Below are positions 25,495 through 34,889 of a stretch of 64,000 nt of DNA, one piece after another (positions within the stretch are counted from its first letter, which is position 1; each line of letters begins with the position of its first letter). The DNA is from Aerococcus sanguinicola (GTDB taxonomy: Bacteria; Bacillota; Bacilli; Lactobacillales; Aerococcaceae), in the NCBI RefSeq assembly GCF_001543145.1, contig NZ_CP014160.1:496001-560000 (forward strand), read 5' to 3'. The position numbers were made by a program, and so were the translations under genes. The notes below the pieces were generated by a model, which worked only from the letters and a program-made list of their open reading frames with translations, was not told the origin of the DNA and did not search any database.

Positions 25495-25737
25495 TGAGCA
25501 TCCGTTCCGCTTTTGAAGTTGCTCCTTTAAATATGGTGGACCAAGAACGGCTTTCGCCGTTTTGTACTTTATCCGTAAGTCGCTGAAGCGTCAACGGCTA
25601 AAGCAGCACCGGCTCGAGCCAAGGTCTCTCGCCTAGCGAGCTTCAAAGGGCTAGTAACGGCTAACGCCGACTATCCCTAATTCACATCGCTTGCTTTTCA
25701 TGGCTAAGGACCAACTTCAAAGCTCCACTCCTGCTCA
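25495..25737 (-). mobile_element. Family E element, long form
   Basis: Reverse orientation, TGAGCATCCGTTCCGC to GCTCCACTCCTGCTCA, 243 bp, including ACGGCTTTCGCCGT. It fills most of the gap between the ECF gene and the following GNAT gene. Confidence 0.8.
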
Positions 25738-25803
25738 AAATTAGGATTGCATCCCAACTACTATCGCTTAAATAATTCTATTAGTTATCACCACGTGTCC
25801 TAC

Positions 25804-26283
25804 TTAAAGATCCCGGTACATGACATAGATATTACAGTAAGTCCCGTTCTTCAGCAGGAAGCCATTGGGGATAGTTCCAACAATTTGGAAACCGTTCTGG
25901 GTATAGACCTTGAGGGCCGCGTAGTTGATGGCGACCACAGCATTGTACTGCATCCCCTTAAAGCCCAGCGCCTTGGCTTCTTCCAAGGAAGCTGCCACCA
26001 AGCTAGAGAAGAGTCCCCGCCCGCGGAAGGCCTTATTCATACAGTAAGAAGCATTGGCTACATGCCCACAGCGGCCGATATTGTTGGGCTGGAGGGTGTA
26101 GAAACCAGCCACCCTGTCCCCTTCCTTCAAACAAGTCACCGCCGATTTATGGCTCAAATAATCCGCAAAGCCTGCTTCGCTATAAAGATCTGTCCCCGGA
26201 AAAGCCAGACCATCCTCAAGCACATCGTTCCAGATGGCCGTCATCTGCGCAATATCTTCGTCTTGATAGGCTAATACTTCCAT
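25804..26283 (-). CDS. GNAT-family N-acetyltransferase
   Basis: A 159-aa acetyltransferase with the usual GNAT order: N-terminal MTAIWNDVLEDGLAFPG, central strand VAGFYTLQPNN, the acetyl-CoA loop MNKAFRGRGLFSSLV (RGxG-type), and C-terminal NYAALKVYTQNGFQIVG. The first 30 residues recall PPT/bar-like acetyltransferases. Substrate not predictable from context; it is preceded by no co-oriented partner within 140 bp. Confidence 0.85.
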   Translation of the reverse strand: MEVLAYQDEDIAQMTAIWNDVLEDGLAFPGTDLYSEAGFADYLSHKSAVTCLKEGDRVAGFYTLQPNNIGRCGHVANASYCMNKAFRGRGLFSSLVAASLEEAKALGFKGMQYNAVVAINYAALKVYTQNGFQIVGTIPNGFLLKNGTYCNIYVMYRDL

Positions 26284-26374
26284 TTTCTTACCTCTTTCTC
26301 ATATTTTACTCATTTATTATAGAGGATAAGTTTCCCTTTGCCTAGGGGGATTTTGGACTTAGCCCATGACATTC

Positions 26375-26413
26375 AAAAAAAATCCAAGGCCTTTTTGATC
26401 GGTCCTTGGATTT
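26375..26413 (-). terminator. Terminator of the ABC exporter operon
   Basis: AATCCAAGG pairs with CCTTGGATT, with T/A tracts on both sides. Confidence 0.85.
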
Positions 26414-26431
26414 TGATTCAAAATTTAACTT

Positions 26432-29134
26432 TTATTCAACGGAGCTCAGTGCTTCTAACATGTCCACCTGTTTTAGGCGGTGATTAATCACTAGGGCTAG
26501 AAGCAGACTGATCACAGCTACCAGCAGACTCGGTATGAGGAAAGGGCGAGCGGTGAGGGCCGGATTAAACATGACATCGGCTGGGGGCAACATATGGATG
26601 ATATAGCGGTGGAGCCATTCGCCAATGCCGAAGCCAAAGAGAATGCCAAATAAGGTCAGGATAATGGTTTCACGGTAGATATAAAGAGTGACTTCCCTAT
26701 CATAGAAGCCTAGCACCTTAATGGTCGATAATTCTCGCATCCGCTCTGACACATTGATGGTGGTTAGATTATAGAGAATCACCGCTGCTAGGATTCCAGC
26801 CACCAAGATGAGAACCTTCATAATCTTATCAAGGGAATTCACAATGGTTCGAATTTGATTTTGTAGGCTGGTATTCTGAACAACTCCCTTGACCCCATCG
26901 ATCGCCATAAAATCGGCCGCATAGTTTTCCGTATTTTCTTGCCCCCTGTCCTTTAAGTTGACAAGCTGGGCATTACTTTGGAAGTCCTCGCCAAAAATAT
27001 TGGCATAACCCGCTTGGTTGGTGAAGATAAAGTGGCCCATATACATTTCTGTAATAGCTGTTACCTTCATTTCATAAGACTTGTGCTTACTGTCTTCTAA
27101 GGTCAGCACATCACCTGGCCCGACGTCTAACAATTGGGCCAGACGTTCTGAAATAATGACGCCATCCTCTTCCAGGCTCAAATCTTGACCAGTTTTTCGG
27201 TTGATGAGCTGCACATAGCGATGGAAATGGGCAGGGTTTTCTGGAACGATCAAGTGGAGCGTTTGTTGGTCTTGGTCAGACCCTGCTGTCTTAGTCAATT
27301 GCTCATAGTGGATGCGGTCATGATTAGCTACCCCCTCCCCGGCTAGTAAGTCCGAAATCGCTCGCCGATCATCATCTGACACCTGATCTGCTTCAGCTAC
27401 AATCATCTGATACTGGATCAAGTCATTAAACTGCCGGTCGTTAATCCCCCTGATAGAGTCTTGGACAGCTAGACCCGCGAAGAGACAGGCCACCGCCCCA
27501 GCTACCCCAAAAATCGTCATTAGCATTCGCTGCTTGTAGCGGAAGATATTGCGGGCTGTAATCTTTTGCATAAAGCCCAAACGATTCCAGATGCCAGGAA
27601 AATGCTCCAAGAAAATCTTGCTTCCAGCTTTGGGCGCCTTAGGCATGAGGAGCTGGGCAGGCTTTTCCTTTAATGCTCGCCAGGCTACGATATAGGCAGG
27701 TAAGACCGCACAGAGGAGGGCTAAGACTAGGGCCAGTAAAGAAATGGGCCAGTAAAAATGCAGTTGGATCCGAGGCAGGGTAAAACCCGTGCTATAGGCA
27801 TTGTAAGCAATCAGCGGTAAGAGGCTATGCCCCAGAGCAATCCCTAGGACAGACCCTAAGAAGCTGGACAAGAAACCGTAGACGACAAACTTCTTCACAA
27901 TATCTCGTCTGCCATAACCCAAGGCCTTGAAGGTCCCTGACTTGACCCGCTCTTCATCGACAAAACGTGTCATAGTGTTTAAAGTCAACAAGGCCGCCAC
28001 AAAATAAAGGAAGATGGGGAAAATATTGGCCAGAGCGTCCACAATATGAGAAACCGATCCATAAATTCGATAACCCTCTCCCCCCGGTATCTCACGGCGG
28101 CTATTGACCGTATAGCTCGGCAGGTCCAATTGGTCTAAGCTCTCCTTAGCCTCTGCCAAGTCTTTAGTCTTTTGGTCGATCTCGGATTGAGCAGCTTGGA
28201 GGCGGTCTTCTCCCGCTTTCAAGGCCTTTTCTTGGTCGGCTCCAATAGCTAGGTTTGCTCTACGGGCCCGGTCTAAGTCTTGCTTGGCCTGGTCTAAGCG
28301 CTGACTTTCCTGGTCTAGCTTCTTTTGCGCTGCCTTGATGCTTTGCTCAGAGGCTTCTAGCTTCCCATAGCCTTGGTCTTGGATCTCCGCTAGACGCTCC
28401 TCGGGCCGGTCTGCCAAGGCCTCCGCCACCTGGTCCTTGTGCCTTTGCACTTTGTCAGTATAGGCTTGGCTATATGGATCTAAACCTTCTAAATCTTCAA
28501 AACTCATCCGGGCTAACATATAAAGCTCAGAGTCAAAAGCATCTTCGGCTAAGAGTCCATACCCCTTGAGCGCACCTGTTCCAGCCGTGGAAGGGCCACG
28601 GTTAATGTCAGAAAGAATCTCACTGGAATAAACGAAGCCCGTCAAGATATAACTGTCCCCCTTGAGCACTTTCTGCCCAAGCGGATTCTTAGCTTCATCA
28701 ATTTGAATCCGGTCTCCGATTCGGTAATCTCCACGGTACGAGCCATCCAGGGCAATTTCATCCGCTTTTTCAGGTAAGCGACCTTCCAGAACTTCCGCCT
28801 GAGACAAGCTATCCGTCTTTGAAAAAAGCCGTAAACTCTCCTTATCCCCTTTGAGCGTGACATCCTTCAAATAGCCTGCTTCGACTTCTTGAAGACCATC
28901 CACTGCTTGCAAATGATCCAAGTCCTCTTGGTTGAGACCCAAGGAGCCGATCACTGTCAAATCCGCAGCATTCAAGCTTTCAAAATATTCCCTTCCCGTC
29001 TGCCGCATATCAGGACCCGTCACTTTCAAACCAACTAAAGCAAAGGAGCCAATTAACATCAACATAAAAATTGAGATAAAACGGGCTTTGGACTGACGGA
29101 TAGACCGCCAGATTTCCTTCCATAATGTGCGCAT
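26432..29134 (-). CDS. FtsX-like ABC transporter permease with extracytoplasmic coiled coil
   Basis: A 900-aa permease of the MacB/FtsX type. One N-terminal membrane helix (ARFISIFMLMLIGSFALVGL), then a large outside region of about 330 residues, three helices near 360-490, a fourth near 540, a second outside region, and three final helices. Within the first outside region, residues 255-335 are a strong coiled coil rich in Gln, Lys, Asp and Ala. The start at 29134 follows GGGGGTGAAAGG, 11 nt after the ATPase stop. Such permeases work by mechanotransmission or export of peptides and lipids. Regulated with the ATPase by the divergent TetR. Confidence 0.87.
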   Translation of the reverse strand: MRTLWKEIWRSIRQSKARFISIFMLMLIGSFALVGLKVTGPDMRQTGREYFESLNAADLTVIGSLGLNQEDLDHLQAVDGLQEVEAGYLKDVTLKGDKESLRLFSKTDSLSQAEVLEGRLPEKADEIALDGSYRGDYRIGDRIQIDEAKNPLGQKVLKGDSYILTGFVYSSEILSDINRGPSTAGTGALKGYGLLAEDAFDSELYMLARMSFEDLEGLDPYSQAYTDKVQRHKDQVAEALADRPEERLAEIQDQGYGKLEASEQSIKAAQKKLDQESQRLDQAKQDLDRARRANLAIGADQEKALKAGEDRLQAAQSEIDQKTKDLAEAKESLDQLDLPSYTVNSRREIPGGEGYRIYGSVSHIVDALANIFPIFLYFVAALLTLNTMTRFVDEERVKSGTFKALGYGRRDIVKKFVVYGFLSSFLGSVLGIALGHSLLPLIAYNAYSTGFTLPRIQLHFYWPISLLALVLALLCAVLPAYIVAWRALKEKPAQLLMPKAPKAGSKIFLEHFPGIWNRLGFMQKITARNIFRYKQRMLMTIFGVAGAVACLFAGLAVQDSIRGINDRQFNDLIQYQMIVAEADQVSDDDRRAISDLLAGEGVANHDRIHYEQLTKTAGSDQDQQTLHLIVPENPAHFHRYVQLINRKTGQDLSLEEDGVIISERLAQLLDVGPGDVLTLEDSKHKSYEMKVTAITEMYMGHFIFTNQAGYANIFGEDFQSNAQLVNLKDRGQENTENYAADFMAIDGVKGVVQNTSLQNQIRTIVNSLDKIMKVLILVAGILAAVILYNLTTINVSERMRELSTIKVLGFYDREVTLYIYRETIILTLFGILFGFGIGEWLHRYIIHMLPPADVMFNPALTARPFLIPSLLVAVISLLLALVINHRLKQVDMLEALSSVE

Positions 29135-29145
29135 CCTTTCACCCC

Positions 29146-29847
29146 CTACCATTCAATCGTCGCAATATCTGCAGGGCTATCATTTAGCTCAACCGTCTCA
29201 ACCTTGGCATCCCGCATCCGGATCACCCGGTCGGCCATCGGAGCTAGGGCTGCATTGTGGGTGACAATCACGACCGTCGTCCCCTCGTTTCGACACTTAT
29301 CTTGGAGAATTTGGAGGACCTGCTTGCCTGTTTGATAGTCCAAGGCTCCCGTTGGTTCGTCACAGAGCAGAAGTTTGGGCCGCTTGGCAATCGCTCGGGC
29401 AATCGACACCCGCTGCTGCTCCCCACCTGAAAGCTGGGAGGGAAAGTTTCCCATCCGCTCATCCAAAGCAACTGACTGAAGGACCTCAACTGGATCTAAA
29501 GCATCACTGACAATTTCAGTAGCTAATTCCACATTCTCTAAAGCCGTCAGATTAGGCACTAAATTATAGAATTGGAAGACAAAGCCAACCGCCTCTCGCC
29601 GGTATTGGGTCAAGGCCCTGGGACTATAATTTGAAATGTCCTGACCATCGATCAGGACCTGGCCCTCGTCATTGCTGTCCATACCAGCCAAGATATTTAA
29701 GACAGTTGACTTACCCGCACCTGATGCCCCTAGAATAATAGCTAGTTCTCCCTTTTCAACTTGAAAGGATACCTGGTCATTAGCCACAATACGGTGATCA
29801 CCCATCTCGTAAAACTTGGAACTCTTTATCATTTCAATATAAGCCAA
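29146..29847 (-). CDS. MacB/LolD-type ABC transporter ATPase
   Basis: Energises the adjacent FtsX-like permease. 233 aa with Walker [10 protein letters not shown] (41-49), Q-loop [17 protein letters not shown], signature [14 protein letters not shown], Walker [13 protein letters not shown] and switch His in VIVTHN. The FQFYNL.P.LTA.ENV sequence is typical of the MacB/BceA group. It is the first gene of the operon and lies back-to-back with a TetR regulator. Confidence 0.95.
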   Translation of the reverse strand: MAYIEMIKSSKFYEMGDHRIVANDQVSFQVEKGELAIILGASGAGKSTVLNILAGMDSNDEGQVLIDGQDISNYSPRALTQYRREAVGFVFQFYNLVPNLTALENVELATEIVSDALDPVEVLQSVALDERMGNFPSQLSGGEQQRVSIARAIAKRPKLLLCDEPTGALDYQTGKQVLQILQDKCRNEGTTVVIVTHNAALAPMADRVIRMRDAKVETVELNDSPADIATIEW

Positions 29848-29866
29848 TCTTGCTTCCTCCTTAATA

Positions 29867-29950
29867 TAAACAACGTGTTGATTTAACTACCTAGCCAGTA
29901 TAAAATGAAGGCAAGTAGAAAACAATCATCAATATCAACAATCTGTTGAT
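29867..29950. promoter_or_regulatory. Divergent promoter region with two TetR-type dyads
   Basis: A perfect dyad ATCAACA-ATC-TGTTGAT lies at 29934-29950, 26 bp before the tetR ATG. A second, imperfect site AACAACGTGTTGAT lies near 29868-29882 next to the ABC start. Both are followed by TTTAA(G/C)TA. They are good candidates for binding of the adjacent TetR protein and control of both directions. Confidence 0.65.
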
Positions 29951-29975
29951 TTAAGTAAAGAAAGGATACCTAGCC

Positions 29976-30566
29976 ATGAAAAGACAGACCGCAAGTAAAG
30001 ATAAAATCAAAGCAGCCTTTATCGACTTAATCCATGACGTTGGCTTCAACAGCCTCACTGTTAGCGATCTTGCCCGTCGTTCCGACATCAACCGTGGCAC
30101 CTTCTACCTTCACTATGTGGACAAGTACGACCTGATGACCCAGCTTGAAGAAGAAATTATGGACGAACTTGAGACGATTTTCTTTAAAGAAGAATATAAG
30201 CAAGCCCAGGAAATAGACGCACTCAGCCTCATCCCCTATGCTGCCATCCTGGAAGCCCTCCAATATGTTGAAAGTCAGTTCACCCTCATCCAAGCCCTGG
30301 CTAGCCCCCAAGGTGATCCCCATTTTATGAGTAAAGTTAAGGATATCCTCAGCCGCTTATTGACCGCCAAATTGGAGGCGAGTAAGCACCTGAACTTTCC
30401 TCCCAAAGACCTCCCCCTCCCCTATGCCAAGGAGGTCCTCCTATCCAGTGTAGTCAGTATCATCAGGCTCTGGATCCAGCGCGGGGGCCAGGAAAGCCCC
30501 GAAGATATCGCCCAATTCATTGACCAAGCCAAACGCCTGCCACCTTATCAGCTGATCACTAGCTAA
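29976..30566 (+). CDS. TetR-family transcriptional regulator
   Basis: A 196-aa repressor. The N-terminal helix-turn-helix spans about residues 10-55 (TVSDLARRSDINRGTFYLHYVDKYDLM). The rest is a helical ligand/dimer domain of the TetR_C type found beside ABC exporters in Firmicutes. The ATG follows AAAGGATACC. It is divergent from the ABC exporter genes and likely represses them and itself via the dyads in the intergenic region. Confidence 0.9.
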   Translation: MKRQTASKDKIKAAFIDLIHDVGFNSLTVSDLARRSDINRGTFYLHYVDKYDLMTQLEEEIMDELETIFFKEEYKQAQEIDALSLIPYAAILEALQYVESQFTLIQALASPQGDPHFMSKVKDILSRLLTAKLEASKHLNFPPKDLPLPYAKEVLLSSVVSIIRLWIQRGGQESPEDIAQFIDQAKRLPPYQLITS

Positions 30567-30664
30567 GTTCAATAAGCAGAGAAAACCTTTTCATTTTGAC
30601 CAGTATTGTCTCGCGGAAGATGCTATACTTGTCATTAAGTAAAGAAATAAAGGAGTTGTTAGAG

Positions 30665-31429
30665 ATGACGAGAAACAACCAAGACAAGGTCGCACTAATT
30701 ACCGGAGGCGGTTCGGGACTAGGGCGCGACATTGCGGAAGCCTTCTGCCAGGCCCACTACCAGGTGGTCATTACCGGACGAACGGAAGAAACTTTAGCCG
30801 CCACAGTTGAAGACTTTAGTAAAGGCTATGAAGCCAAGATCCATTACTTTGTTGCCGATGGGGGCGATGAGGACCGGGTTCAAGAAGTGGTCTCAAATAT
30901 CGCTGACAAGCTGGGACGGATTGATGTCCTGATCAACAATGCCCAAGCTGTCAACACCGGCATCGCCCTGGAAGACCAGACCCTTGACGACTTCCGCCTG
31001 GCCATCAATTCAGGGCTCTACGGGACTTTCAATTATATGAAGGCCTGCTTCCCCTATCTAAAGGAAAGTAAGGGGAGCATCATCAACATGGGGTCCGGTG
31101 CAGGCATCACGGGCATGGCCGGCTTCGCCTCCTATGCCGCAACTAAAGAAGCCATCCGCGGACTCACCCGGGTTGCCGCAACCGAGTGGAGCCAGTACGG
31201 CATCAATACCAACGCCATCTGCCCCGCTGTCCTCACCCCAGCCTTCGACGAATGGTCGAAAGAACACCCCGAAGAATACCAAGCCGTCCTCGCCAGCGTC
31301 CCCGCTCGAAAATTCCCCGACGGCATCACCCACGTCGGCGGCACCGCCCTCTACCTCGCCAGCCCCGCCGGCAAAATGCTCACCGGCCGCACCCTAGATA
31401 TCGACGGCGGCCAAAACCAAAGACCGTAA
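30665..31429 (+). CDS. Short-chain dehydrogenase/reductase
   Basis: A 254-aa classical SDR. Cofactor loop TGGGSGLG (13-20); TGRTEE after the second strand (Arg, suggesting NADP); NNAQ at 91-94 in place of the usual NNAG; catalytic Ser144, Tyr157 and Lys161. The pattern is like 2,4-dienoyl-CoA reductase or gluconate dehydrogenase-like SDRs, but substrate is unknown. The ATG at 30665 follows AAAGGAG; the frame is open to 30596 without a ribosome site. A family A element starts 5 bp after the stop. Confidence 0.85.
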   Translation: MTRNNQDKVALITGGGSGLGRDIAEAFCQAHYQVVITGRTEETLAATVEDFSKGYEAKIHYFVADGGDEDRVQEVVSNIADKLGRIDVLINNAQAVNTGIALEDQTLDDFRLAINSGLYGTFNYMKACFPYLKESKGSIINMGSGAGITGMAGFASYAATKEAIRGLTRVAATEWSQYGINTNAICPAVLTPAFDEWSKEHPEEYQAVLASVPARKFPDGITHVGGTALYLASPAGKMLTGRTLDIDGGQNQRP

Positions 31430-31434
31430 AGGAA

Positions 31435-31553
31435 GGGTGAGAGCAAGAGCGTTTAGCTTTGGATGCTTGGAGTAAGTTGGAATAAGGGCAAGCCAGGCTT
31501 GCACGTTTCCAACTTGCGAAAGCACTCCAAAGCTGCTCTTGCGAACCCAACTA
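31435..31553 (+). repeat. Family A hairpin element, copy 10
   Basis: GGGTGAGAGCAAGAGCG to GAACCCAACTA. Arms AGCTTTGGATGCTT and AAGCACTCCAAAGCT; AAGTTGGAA and TTCCAACTT inside. The outer arm differs from other copies at both strands together. Confidence 0.85.
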
Positions 31554-31579
31554 GGAAGGGGGTGAGCAGAGGCACTCAG

Positions 31580-31800
31580 CCCTAACCCCCAATCAAAGCT
31601 ACCGAGTGTGGATTGACAAGCCCCAACACACAGTCAAAAGCACCAAGTGTGGGTTACCGATACCCAGCCCCCAATCAAAAGCTCCGAATGTGGGTTGACA
31701 GCGTTCAGCACCCAAACGAAGCCGCTGAGTGTGGCTTGCCGACTCCCACCCCCCAATCAAAGCCACTAAATGTGGGTTGACAGCCCACCCCAACTACACA
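31580..31800. repeat. 41-bp array, type B
   Basis: TGTGG cores at 31606, 31647, 31688, 31729 and 31770, exactly 41 bp apart, with inverted partners CCCCCAATCAAA between them. Located between convergent genes. Confidence 0.85.
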
Positions 31801-31845
31801 GGCTGTGCGCAAAAACGACACAGCTCAGCAAAAAAATCTACAAAC

Positions 31846-31878
31846 AAAAAGGCTGGAAAATTAACTCCAGCCTTTTTG
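31846..31878 (+). terminator. Terminator after the SDR gene and B array
   Basis: AAAAAGGCTGG pairs with CCAGCCTTTTT. Confidence 0.85.
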
Positions 31879-31989
31879 ACTATCAAAAGCTCCCCAATAA
31901 TAAAGAGGAGCTCGATATAAAATATTTGGTAAGCCATAAGCATACAATTTAGCAATTAAACAAGATTCACTTGCCATAGTCTTGTGATC

Positions 31990-32043
31990 AGGGATTGCCC
32001 TCTGAAATTCAAGGACCAAATTCAACAGCGGAACGGATGCTCA
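31990..32043 (+). mobile_element. Family E right-end fragment
   Basis: CTCTGAAATTCAAGGACC and CAACAGCGGAACGGATGCTCA match the right end of the long form. The left part is missing. Confidence 0.65.
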
Positions 32044-32146
32044 CCAGAACCATCCACTTTTTTCACTACTTATAAAACAAAAACAGAGGTAAATTCGGAC
32101 TTTTTAATAAAACTAGAATTATAATATTTATTTGCTATTAATATCG

Positions 32147-32390
32147 TGAGCAGGAGTGGAGCTTGAAAGTGATCGTTAACCGTGCCCCAGCAAGCGAAGC
32201 GAATTACGGAGCGTAGGCGCCAGCCGTACGAACCGTTTGAGTCTCGCTAGGTGAGGGACCTTGGCCCGAACCGGTGCTATGCTTTAGCCGTTGGAGCTTT
32301 AGCGACTTACGGATAAAGTACAAGACGGCTTTAGCCGTGTTGATCCGCTAAACATTTAACGATTACTTTCAAGACGGAACGTATGCTCAC
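32147..32390 (+). mobile_element. Family E element, long form
   Basis: TGAGCAGGAGTGGAGC to ACGGAACGTATGCTCA, 244 bp, with ACGGCTTTAGCCGT near the right end. Very similar in length and order to the copy at 62863. Confidence 0.82.
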
Positions 32391-32414
32391 TAACACCAGT
32401 CATTTTTAAAAAAC

Positions 32415-33599
32415 CTATTCCCCAAAGAACCGGTAAGCAATCTCATGACCTTGGTCAATCTTCGCCCACTGCTGGTCTTCCGTTAACTCATTCCCGCAGT
32501 CGCAAGAAGCAAAGCCACACTGGTGGGAGAGGTAAAGCTTGTCTTTGGGAATATATTTCGTTGCTTCTTCTAAGAGGCGGATGGCACGGTCGGCATCGTC
32601 CAAGCCTGCTGTCTTCGAGGATAGGGCTCCGACAACTACCTCAACATCGGGGCGGTCTTCGAAAGCCTTGAGGGCAGAGAGAGAGCCAGCGCGTTCGTCA
32701 TCCCATTCCAGGTAGAAGCGGTCATAGTGTTGGCGGGCTAAGAAATACTTGGCAACTTCGGTATAAGCCCCGTCAGTGAAGGCCCGGGAAGCATAGTTAC
32801 CGCGGCAGTTGTGGCCGTAGACTCTGAGCCCCAGTTCATGGGCATAGTCCGCTACCGCATTGTTCAATTCGATCAATTGACCCGCTAATTCTTCCTTGGA
32901 GTAGTTTGACCCATCGAAGTTTAAGGATTCCAAGCGAATTTCATCGTCATCGCCCACAAAGCTGGACCAGACGCAGTCGTCGATCTGAAGGATAGTCGCT
33001 CCCGCTTCCGCATATTCTTTGACGAATTCCTTGTAGGCTTGGGCCAGGTCATGGCGGAATTCAGCCAGGTCAGAATAGAACTTCCCTTCCCCAATTTCAC
33101 CGAGGGCCAATAATTCAAAGTAGAGGTGGCCAGGTGCGAAGATGGTGTGTTTAACCGCCACATCCTCTGGCGCAAGTTCCTTGACCAGCTTGAAGTGGTC
33201 CACGAAAGGATGGTTCTTGCCCGATAATTTACCGGTCACATGGAGGCCGATGTCACGACGGGTCTCATAGTCCTTCTTGTTGCCCGCTTCATCTTCTTCA
33301 TAGAAGTGGTAGCCGGAATCATTGATATAGCGGACAATCCCCGCCAAGCCCCAGGCGAAGTCCAAATGCCAGAGCGAGCGTTGGAATTCCCCGTCAGAGA
33401 TTTCCGTCAAGCCATGGGCCACTTGTTTAGCCACGATGTCCTTGACCGCTGCTTCTTCCGCCTCCTTGTAACCTGGCAGGTCATTGTAGAAGGGATAAGT
33501 AATGTCGTCACGTTTTTCAATTTCATTTTTATATTTCAGGAGTTCTTTTGGCCGTAAGAGGGATCCTACCGTTAAGAATCGTTTGGAAAAAGTTGTCAT
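32415..33599 (-). CDS. Cobalamin-independent methionine synthase-like protein (MetE C-terminal domain type)
   Basis: A 394-aa protein equivalent to the catalytic C-terminal half of MetE, as in YxjG/YxjH. It is expected to transfer a methyl group to homocysteine or a related thiol. Zinc-ligand candidates are the His and Cys of HNCRGN and the Cys of HQCGFASCDCG; DGEFQR and QIDDC(V)W shape the active site. The ATG at 33599 is preferred (GAGTGAT upstream); a GTG at 33608 is possible. It lacks the N-terminal folate-channelling domain, so the methyl donor is uncertain. Divergent from a LysR regulator. Confidence 0.85.
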   Translation of the reverse strand: MTTFSKRFLTVGSLLRPKELLKYKNEIEKRDDITYPFYNDLPGYKEAEEAAVKDIVAKQVAHGLTEISDGEFQRSLWHLDFAWGLAGIVRYINDSGYHFYEEDEAGNKKDYETRRDIGLHVTGKLSGKNHPFVDHFKLVKELAPEDVAVKHTIFAPGHLYFELLALGEIGEGKFYSDLAEFRHDLAQAYKEFVKEYAEAGATILQIDDCVWSSFVGDDDEIRLESLNFDGSNYSKEELAGQLIELNNAVADYAHELGLRVYGHNCRGNYASRAFTDGAYTEVAKYFLARQHYDRFYLEWDDERAGSLSALKAFEDRPDVEVVVGALSSKTAGLDDADRAIRLLEEATKYIPKDKLYLSHQCGFASCDCGNELTEDQQWAKIDQGHEIAYRFFGE

Positions 33600-33722
33600 A
33601 TCAATCACTCGCTTTCTTGACTCTTACTATACGCGATGGGCGGAAAATTTTGAAATATCTATTTACAAGAGCTAGGTATAGCAGTAGACTATAGCCAATA
33701 CTTTTCCTTAAAGGAGGCCACC

Positions 33723-34649
33723 ATGCGCTTAGAAGACTTTAAATATTTTCAAACGGTTGCTAGCGAACTCTCCCTCAGCCAGGCAGCCAACAAACTCTAC
33801 ATCTCCCAGCCCTCCCTGTCCAATGCCATGACCAAACTGGAAAAAGAGCTGGACGTCACCCTCTTCACCCGGAGCTCGCGCGGCATCTCCCTGACCACGG
33901 ACGGCGAAGAATTCCTCCAATATGCCAACCAGATCCTCGAACAGATGCACCTGGTGGAACGCCGCTACTTCGACAAGGAACCCCCAGCCCTGCCGATCTT
34001 CTCCATCGTCTGCCACCACTATGCCTTCGTCGTCGAAGCCTTCTCCCGCCTGCTCAAACGTCACCAGGACAAGGCCTTCCAAGCCTCGGTTAAAGAACTC
34101 CGAACCTATGAGGTGATCGAAGAAGTCTACCAATTGCGGAGCGAACTGGGCGTCATCTACCGCAGCCACTACAACCGGCAGATCATCGACCGGGTCCTCT
34201 CCGACAAGCACCTCAGCTTCACCCCCCTGGTCACAGCCAAACCCCATATCTTCACCTACAAGGGCCACCCCCTAGCCGACAAAGACCGCCTGACCTTCGA
34301 CGACCTGGCCCCCTACCCCCGGCTCAACTTCGACCAGGGCAAGCACAACTCCTTCTACTTCTGGGAAGAAGTCCACGCAGACCAAGAAGTCAAACAATCC
34401 ATCGTCGTCAGCGACCGGGCCACCATCTTCAACCTCATGATCGGCCTCAACGGCTACACCATCTCCTCAGGCATCATCAACGCCAACCTCAACGGCGAAG
34501 ACATCATCGCCATTCCCCTCGACTCCAACGAAGAGATCGAAATCGGCTACCTCACCAACGACACCCACACCCTAAACCCCATCGCCAACGAATTCATCAT
34601 CATCCTAGAAAACTGCCTAAAAGAAGGCATCGAAAAACAAAGGGTGTGA
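33723..34649 (+). CDS. LysR-family transcriptional regulator
   Basis: A 308-aa regulator. The N-terminal winged helix-turn-helix spans residues 1-60 (LSLSQAANKLYISQPSLSNAMTKLEKEL). The effector domain covers about 90-295. The ATG follows AAAGGAGG. Back-to-back placement with the MetE-like gene, 123 bp apart, suggests that it controls that gene, perhaps in response to a methionine-pathway metabolite. The last residues (Arg-Val-stop) are encoded by the start of a family A element. Confidence 0.9.
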   Translation: MRLEDFKYFQTVASELSLSQAANKLYISQPSLSNAMTKLEKELDVTLFTRSSRGISLTTDGEEFLQYANQILEQMHLVERRYFDKEPPALPIFSIVCHHYAFVVEAFSRLLKRHQDKAFQASVKELRTYEVIEEVYQLRSELGVIYRSHYNRQIIDRVLSDKHLSFTPLVTAKPHIFTYKGHPLADKDRLTFDDLAPYPRLNFDQGKHNSFYFWEEVHADQEVKQSIVVSDRATIFNLMIGLNGYTISSGIINANLNGEDIIAIPLDSNEEIEIGYLTNDTHTLNPIANEFIIILENCLKEGIEKQRV

Positions 34650-34760
34650 GCAAGAGCGGGTAGACTTGAATGATTGGAGGCACATCAAAAAAGGCTGACG
34701 CCAGTCAGACGTTTTGATGAGCTGAAATCACTTCAAGTCTGCTCTTGCGAGCCCGACTAG
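34641..34760 (+). repeat. Family A hairpin element, copy 11
   Basis: AGGGTGTGAG overlaps the lysR stop codon (TGA). Arms AGACTTGAATGATT and AATCACTTCAAGTCT, nearly identical to copy 1 at 1151, another copy that supplies a stop codon. Confidence 0.85.
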
Positions 34761-34878
34761 GGTGTGAGACTTGGCGCTTAGGCTTGGATGATTGGAGCAA
34801 TTAAGAATAAGAGTGAAGCATTCGCGCGTTTCTTAATTGTGAAATCACTCCAAGCCTGTCAAGTCGAACCCGACTACA
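34761..34878 (+). repeat. Family A hairpin element, copy 12
   Basis: GGGTGTGAGACTTGGCGC to AAGTCGAACCCGACTA. Arms AGGCTTGGATGATT and AATCACTCCAAGCCT; inner AATTAAGAA and TTCTTAATT. Confidence 0.85.
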
Positions 34879-34889
34879 AAGGGTGTGAG

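Noticed and set aside
31058..31440. Overlapping frames at the end of the SDR gene
   Set aside because: They are alternate readings of a C-rich stretch inside a full-length SDR and show Pro/Arg/Ser-biased composition.
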